Part shown: in pieces, positions 59,714 to 64,000 of the stretch
Layout of the letters: each line of letters begins with the position of its first letter
Numbering within the stretch: position 1 is the stretch's first letter
Assembly (NCBI RefSeq): GCF_023100725.1
Contig: NZ_CP095501.1
Span: 1,860,001 to 1,924,000 of the forward strand
Length of the DNA stretch: 64,000 nucleotides
DNA from: Arthrobacter antioxidans
GTDB lineage: Bacteria; Actinomycetota; Actinomycetes; Actinomycetales; Micrococcaceae
Direction of reading: 5' to 3'
The notes under the pieces: model-generated
What the model was told of the DNA's origin: nothing
Seen by the model: only the letters and a program-made list of their open reading frames with translations
The model's database searches: none
Translations under genes and position numbers: made by a program

Positions 59714-61015
59714 GTGGGCATCACACCCGAAGATGAAGTCGTCAGGATCTGCCAGGAACTGATCCGCATCGATACCTCGAACTTCGGGGACAACGCAGGC
59801 CCGGGGGAGCGGAAGGCCGCCGAGTACACGGCCGGGCTGATCGAGGAGGTGGGACTGTCGACCCAGCTGTTCGAGGCCGCTCCCGGCCGCACGTCCGTCC
59901 TCGCCCGCATGGAGGGCTCGGATTCCTCCCTGCCCGCCCTCGTGGTGCACGGTCACCTCGACGTCGTCCCCGCGCAGAAGGAGGACTGGACGGTCGACCC
60001 CTTCGGTGGCGAGGAGAAGGACGGCCTCATCTGGGGCCGCGGCGCAGTGGACATGAAGGACATGGACGCCATGATCCTGTCCGTCCTGCGGTCCATGCAG
60101 CGCGACGGCATCAAGCCCAGGCGGGACCTCATTTTCGGCTTCTTCGCCGACGAGGAAGCAGGCGGCGCCTATGGCGCGTCCTGGCTCGTGGACAACAAGC
60201 CGGAGGTCTTCGAGGGAGCAACCGAGGCGATCTCCGAAGTGGGCGGGTTCTCCGCGACGATCGGAGGCCAGCGGACCTACCTCCTGCAGACGGCGGAGAA
60301 AGGCATCTCCTGGCTGCGCCTGGTGGCCCACGGTCGCGCAGGGCACGGTTCCCAGATCAACACCGACAACGCCGTGACCGCCCTGGCGCGGGCCGTCACG
60401 CGCATCGGTGACCATGCCTGGCCCATCGAACTCACGCCCACCACGCGCCAGTTCCTGGACGGCGTCACCGAGCTGACCGGCGTCGAGTTCGACCCCGACA
60501 ACCCGGACGTGCTCCTCAAGGAGCTCGGGACCGTAGCGCGTTTCGTCGGCGCGACGCTGCAGAACACCGCCAACCCGACGGTGCTCAAGAGCGGCTACAA
60601 GCACAACGTGATCCCCGGGACCGCCGAGGCGCTCATCGACGTCCGCACGCTGCCCGGCCAGCAGGACCAGGTGCTGGAGATCATCCGCGGGCTCGCGGGC
60701 GACGGCGTCGAGGTGAGCTACGAGCACAAGGACACCTCGCTCGAGGTGCCGTTCTCCGGCAACCTCGTGGACTCGATGATCGACGCCCTGCATGCGGAGG
60801 ACCCCGGTGCGAAGGTCCTCCCCTACACGCTCTCCGGCGGCACCGACAACAAGTCGCTGAGCCGCCTCGGCATCACCGGCTACGGCTTCGCACCCCTGCA
60901 ACTGCCCGACGAGCTCGACTTCACCGGCATGTTCCACGGCGTCGACGAACGCGTCCCCGCGGACTCGCTGCGCTTCGGGGCGAAAGTGCTCGCCCGGCTG
61001 CTGACCACCTACTGA
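59714..61015 (+). CDS. M20 family metallopeptidase
   Basis: The 433-residue protein has the M20 zinc ligands: His and Asp in LVVHGHLDVVPAQ, Asp in WGRGAVDMKDMDAM, Glu-Glu in FFADEEAGGAYG, a lid with GISWLRLVAHGRAGHGSQIN and a final His in GMFHGVDERV. GTG start at 59714. It is followed 28 bp later by the acyl-CoA dehydrogenase gene on the same strand. It differs clearly from the M20 dipeptidase at 38846 (different clade). Confidence 0.92.
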   Translation: MGITPEDEVVRICQELIRIDTSNFGDNAGPGERKAAEYTAGLIEEVGLSTQLFEAAPGRTSVLARMEGSDSSLPALVVHGHLDVVPAQKEDWTVDPFGGEEKDGLIWGRGAVDMKDMDAMILSVLRSMQRDGIKPRRDLIFGFFADEEAGGAYGASWLVDNKPEVFEGATEAISEVGGFSATIGGQRTYLLQTAEKGISWLRLVAHGRAGHGSQINTDNAVTALARAVTRIGDHAWPIELTPTTRQFLDGVTELTGVEFDPDNPDVLLKELGTVARFVGATLQNTANPTVLKSGYKHNVIPGTAEALIDVRTLPGQQDQVLEIIRGLAGDGVEVSYEHKDTSLEVPFSGNLVDSMIDALHAEDPGAKVLPYTLSGGTDNKSLSRLGITGYGFAPLQLPDELDFTGMFHGVDERVPADSLRFGAKVLARLLTTY

Positions 61016-61043
61016 GCAGGATCCGACCACCGCAGGAGGCGCC

Positions 61044-62219
61044 ATGACCATCACGACGATCGCGGACGGCGTGGGGCACCTCCTCCCGGACAACCTGCTC
61101 GAGCGGTTCCGGAACCGGGCCGGGGGTTATGACGCCACGAACACCTTCTTCGCGGAGGATTTCGAGGAACTGACCGGTATCGGGTACCTGCGCCTCCTGG
61201 CGGATACCCCGCCCGGCGACGCGGGCGGGATGGCGCGGGCCGCCGCGGCCCAGCGGCGACTGGCCGCAGCCGCCCCCGCCACGGCGCTCGGCATCAACAT
61301 GCATCTGGTCTGGACGGCCGTCGCCGGCCTCCTCGCGGACCGCGGCGACTCCTCGCTGCGGTTCGTCCTGGACGAGGCCGCGCAGGGCGAGGTCTTCGCT
61401 TTCGGCGTGTCCGAGCCCGGCAACGACGCCGTCCTGTTCGACTCGCTGACACGGGTGGAACGCCTCACCGACGGCGGCTTCGCGTACACCGGTACGAAGG
61501 TGTTCACGAGCCTCTCACCCGTGTGGACCCGCCTCGGGATCTTCGGGAAGCTCGAGGGCGCGGGCGGTGGGAACGATGCAATCCTCCACGCCTTCGTCCC
61601 GCGCGGCACGCCCGGGGTGGAGACCCTCGAGGACTGGGATCCGCTGGGGATGCGCGCCACCCAGTCCCATACGACCCGCCTGCTGGACGTGCGCGTGCCG
61701 GCGGACGCGGTCTTCCGCACACTCCCGGTGGGGCCCAACGCCGACCCGCTGGTCTTCGGGATCTTCGCGGCGTTCGAGACCCTCATCGCGTCCGTCTACC
61801 TCGGCATCGCGGACCGCGCGCTCGACCTCGCGGTGGACGCGGTGACGAACCGCCGGAGCCACGTGGGGGACCGCGCACTGTCCGACGACCCCGTGCTGCG
61901 GAACCTGCTCGCCGGGCCTGCCATGCGGCGGACCGGAGCGGACGCCGAACTCCGGCAGGTCACCCTGGACCTGGACGCACGCTCGGGCGAGGCGGCCCAG
62001 TGGTTCGCGCGTCTCGTGACGCTGAAGACCCATGCGGTGGAGGCCGCAGTGGCCGCCACCACGGCGGCGCTCCATGTGGGCGGGGGATCGGGCTTCTCGG
62101 CGTCGTCGGAGGTGTCCCGCCTTCACCGTGACGCCCTGGCCGGTCAGTTCCATCCCTCGACGGAGGAGTCCGCGCGGGCCACGGTCGCGACCGCGCTGCT
62201 GGGTCCGATGTCGGGCTGA
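61044..62219 (+). CDS. Acyl-CoA dehydrogenase family protein
   Basis: The 391-residue protein has an N-terminal helical part, a central beta domain with FAFGVSEPGNDAVLFDSLTR and FAYTGTKVFTSLSPVWTRLG, and a C-terminal helical bundle starting FGIFAAFETLIASVYLGIAD with LHVGGGSGFSASSEVSRLHR near the end. The substrate-base Glu is not obvious, so the role (fatty-acid oxidation versus another flavin reaction) is open. ATG at 61044 with AGGAGG upstream. Confidence 0.88.
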   Translation: MTITTIADGVGHLLPDNLLERFRNRAGGYDATNTFFAEDFEELTGIGYLRLLADTPPGDAGGMARAAAAQRRLAAAAPATALGINMHLVWTAVAGLLADRGDSSLRFVLDEAAQGEVFAFGVSEPGNDAVLFDSLTRVERLTDGGFAYTGTKVFTSLSPVWTRLGIFGKLEGAGGGNDAILHAFVPRGTPGVETLEDWDPLGMRATQSHTTRLLDVRVPADAVFRTLPVGPNADPLVFGIFAAFETLIASVYLGIADRALDLAVDAVTNRRSHVGDRALSDDPVLRNLLAGPAMRRTGADAELRQVTLDLDARSGEAAQWFARLVTLKTHAVEAAVAATTAALHVGGGSGFSASSEVSRLHRDALAGQFHPSTEESARATVATALLGPMSG

Positions 62220-62252
62220 CGGTCTTGCCCGGCCTGCTCGGAGCAGCCGGGC

Positions 62253-62486
62253 TCAGGCGGTGCGCTCGACGCGGAGGACCTTCCGCCGCAGCCAGTACCG
62301 CCGGCCACCGCCCATGTAGATGCAGCTGCGCTCGAGCTCCCACTTGCCGTACTCCGCGTGCTCGGTGACGAGTTTGCGCGCCGCGGGCAGTGGTTCGCCG
62401 GCGTTCATCGTGAGGACCAGGTACTCGTACTGCCGCCCGTAATCGCGTTCCCGGACGGCTGTCGCATTCAGAAAATGTTCTCGCAT
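62253..62486 (-). CDS. DUF5703 family protein
   Basis: The 77-residue protein reads RDYGRQYEYLVLTMNAGEPL, then ARKLVTEHAEYGKWELERSC and RRYWLRRKVLRVERT. It is a short beta-sheet/helix protein of the DUF5703 kind, widespread in actinobacteria. Convergent with the acyl-CoA dehydrogenase. Function unknown. Confidence 0.78.
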   Translation of the reverse strand: MREHFLNATAVRERDYGRQYEYLVLTMNAGEPLPAARKLVTEHAEYGKWELERSCIYMGGGRRYWLRRKVLRVERTA

Positions 62487-62526
62487 ATCCCTCCAATTCC
62501 GTCCACTTTACCGATAACGTCGAGCC

Positions 62527-62805
62527 ATGAGCATAGATCCGCGTGTCGCGCTCCAGTCCCTCGTGACAGCCCTCGAGGAGCACCTTGCGGCCTCGGCGTC
62601 ACGACGGCGCGAGGACGACCCTGCGGTGGAAGCGGCGTATATCGGTATCGCCGACGCGTTCGAGGTCTACGAGGAGGCGCTCTACGACGCCTTCGGCGAG
62701 ATCACCCCGCTCGAGATCTATGAGGAAGCGGACGAGGACGACGAAGATGACGACGAGGACGCCGAGTATGCGTCCGACCTCGTGGAGGCCGAAGTAGAGA
62801 ACTGA
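62527..62805 (+). CDS. Small acidic protein, hypothetical
   Basis: The 92-residue protein has a helical N-terminus (VALQSLVTALEEHLAASASR, then YIGIADAFEVYEEALYDAFG) and a very acidic, Asp/Glu-rich end. It is divergent from the DUF5703 gene and commonly sits beside it in Arthrobacter-type genomes. Function unknown. Confidence 0.8.
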   Translation: MSIDPRVALQSLVTALEEHLAASASRRREDDPAVEAAYIGIADAFEVYEEALYDAFGEITPLEIYEEADEDDEDDDEDAEYASDLVEAEVEN

Positions 62806-62824
62806 CCCTCCAGGCGGGACTGTC

Positions 62825-63751
62825 TCAGGCGGAGACCTCGTCGAGGACCGCAGCGATGGGTTCGGCCACGGGCGCGCCGCTGGTCTGCAGGATCTCCTTG
62901 AGCTGCTGCGGCGTCCGGGCGCCCACGATCGCGGAGGCCACGCCGGGCCGGTGAAGGAGCCAGCGCAGCGCGAGTTCGTGGGGCTGCAGATCCAGGCCCC
63001 GCGCCGCCGTGCACAGCGCCTCCGTGATGCGCTGGGGCTTCCCTGCCAGGTAGGGCTCGACGTACGGCGCCCACACGTCGGAGGCCCCGCGTGATTCGGT
63101 GGGGATCCGGCCGCGGTACTTGCCGGTCAGGACGCCCCTACCCAGCGGCCCCCAGGCGAACACCGCGGCGCCGAACGCCTCCGCGGCGGGGAGCACCTCC
63201 CGCTCGGCGCCGCGATTCACGAGCGAGTACTCGACGTCGTTGACGAGGAGCGGGAAGGACGCCGTCGCGGCCGCCCGGGCGAACTCCCAGCCCGCGTAGT
63301 CGGAGACGCCGACGTAGCGCGCGCGACCGGTCACGTAGGCGGCTTCCAGCGCACTCAGCGTCTCCTGCAGCGGGACGGCGGAGTCGGGGGAGGGCGCGAG
63401 CCAGACGTCGACGTGGTCCGTGCCGAGCAGCGACAGGGAGGCATCGAGCGAATCGAGCAGACCCCGGCGCGATGCGTCGAGGCGCCGGCTGCCGCTGCGG
63501 GTGGTGCCGCCCTGCACCACGAGGACGAGTTCCGACCGGGCCACGGTGTCGCCGATGAAGCCGCCCAGTATCGCTTCCGCCTGGCCCTCACCGTAGCGGG
63601 CCGCGGTCTCGACGAGCGTGCCACCGGCATCGGTGAAGAGACGGAGCTGCTCCCGGGCAGCCTCCTCGGACACTTCCTGGCCCCAGTTCATGGTGCCCAA
63701 CCCGAGGGCGGACACGGTCAGGCCGCTCATCCCCACATTTCGCCGTTGCAT
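62825..63751 (-). CDS. Aldo/keto reductase
   Basis: The 308-residue protein has the AKR features GLGTMNWGQEVSEEAAREQL, TLVETAARYGEGQAEAILGG (Asp replaced, Tyr of the tetrad in A-R-Y-G-E-G), VDVWLAPSPDSAVPLQETLS (His replaced in the usual D-L-Y-x-x-H site), RARYVGVSDYAGWEFA and SAIVGARTPQQLKEILQ (NADPH). Start at 63751 (MQRRNVG) preferred over 63775. The changed His means activity is not certain. Confidence 0.88.
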   Translation of the reverse strand: MQRRNVGMSGLTVSALGLGTMNWGQEVSEEAAREQLRLFTDAGGTLVETAARYGEGQAEAILGGFIGDTVARSELVLVVQGGTTRSGSRRLDASRRGLLDSLDASLSLLGTDHVDVWLAPSPDSAVPLQETLSALEAAYVTGRARYVGVSDYAGWEFARAAATASFPLLVNDVEYSLVNRGAEREVLPAAEAFGAAVFAWGPLGRGVLTGKYRGRIPTESRGASDVWAPYVEPYLAGKPQRITEALCTAARGLDLQPHELALRWLLHRPGVASAIVGARTPQQLKEILQTSGAPVAEPIAAVLDEVSA

Positions 63752-63801
63752 GAGGCCAAGCCTAAAGCCTGTCACCGGCCGGATGGCTTAGGGTCGTAAG
63801 G

Positions 63802-64000
63802 GTGAATTGGATAGAAGCGATCATCCTGGGGTTCGTCCAGGGCCTTACCGAATTCCTACCCATTTCATCGAGCGCACACCTGCGCATCGTGGGCGAGTTC
63901 CTCCCGAACGCGCAGGATCCGGGTGCGGCGTTCACCGCCATCACCCAGCTGGGCACCGAGACCGCCGTCGTCGTGTTCTTCTGGAAGGACATCGTCCGGA
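63802..64000 (+). CDS. uppP: Undecaprenyl-diphosphatase, N-terminal part
   Basis: The visible 66 residues start [20 protein letters not shown] and continue [13 protein letters not shown], the N-terminal end of the BacA/UppP family with the (E/Q)xxxE motif (Q-G-L-T-E). The enzyme removes a phosphate from undecaprenyl diphosphate to recycle the lipid carrier for cell-wall synthesis and gives bacitracin resistance when overproduced. GTG start at 63802. The gene runs out of the window. Confidence 0.95.
   Translation, partial: MNWIEAIILGFVQGLTEFLPISSSAHLRIVGEFLPNAQDPGAAFTAITQLGTETAVVVFFWKDIVR

Noticed and set aside
59513..61093. 526-residue open frame on the minus strand
   Set aside because: Antisense to the M20 peptidase, which has all catalytic motifs.
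1..64000. CRISPR arrays, tRNA and rRNA genes
   Set aside because: No regular repeat-spacer structure and no tRNA- or rRNA-like sequence was recognised; short genes of this kind could still be missed without a covariance search.

Overview
The window is a high-GC actinobacterial chromosome segment. The best match is Micrococcaceae of the Arthrobacter type. The last 5 kb carries M20 peptidase, acyl-CoA dehydrogenase, a DUF5703-type protein, a small acidic protein, an aldo/keto reductase and uppP, an order I associate with Arthrobacter core genome. This assignment rests on gene content and codon use; no search was run.

The window divides into a small core block (about 59.2-64 kb) and a long accessory region (about 0.1-59 kb) with short operons, many strand switches, gene-free gaps and many gene relics. 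From 0.1 to 18.7 kb: a divergent TetR/oxidoreductase/membrane-protein module with a strong inverted-repeat operator (0.6-3.0 kb), two ABC exporter pairs (3.9-5.4 and 7.5-9.3 kb, the second beside its own TetR), a stand-alone beta-ketoacyl-ACP synthase, a CPBP protease pair, and a LuxR (MalT-like) / small protein / M28 peptidase set on the minus strand (13.7-18.7 kb).

From 18.9 to 29.7 kb lies a block of drug-modification-like genes: rifampin ADP-ribosyltransferase (arr), an aminoglycoside-phosphotransferase-like kinase, a GNAT resembling AAC(2')-I, two more GNATs, a methyltransferase, a VOC protein and a MerR regulator. They are mixed with fragments of IS21 genes, kinases, Nudix and TetR genes. 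From 29.8 to 41.3 kb: a hydrolase, a divergent ArsR/MFS pair, a lipoprotein, a tyrosine recombinase, a YegP protein, GAF and ANTAR relics, and a GCS2 ligase with an M20 dipeptidase. From 41.3 to 59 kb: a DUF72 protein, two intact GAF-ANTAR regulators, small membrane proteins, a two-domain DUF427 protein, a truncated resolvase, a drug-efflux MFS operon and a broken response regulator.

The most striking feature is the decay. A DNA/RNA non-specific endonuclease gene is present three times (about 19.0-19.6, 40.4-41.3 and 58.5-58.7 kb), and every copy is broken differently. A NarL-type response regulator is inactivated by a 7-bp tandem duplication in front of its predicted phospho-acceptor Asp codon. 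IS21, IS481 and resolvase pieces, and two pairs of dispersed short repeats that may be transposon ends, point to repeated insertion and deletion. I saw no rRNA, tRNA or CRISPR array. I did not find a clear new defence or biosynthetic system. The best candidates for undescribed biology are the nuclease family, the uncharacterised membrane-protein cluster at 49.3-52.2 kb and the small-protein/MFS operon at 55.1-57.3 kb.
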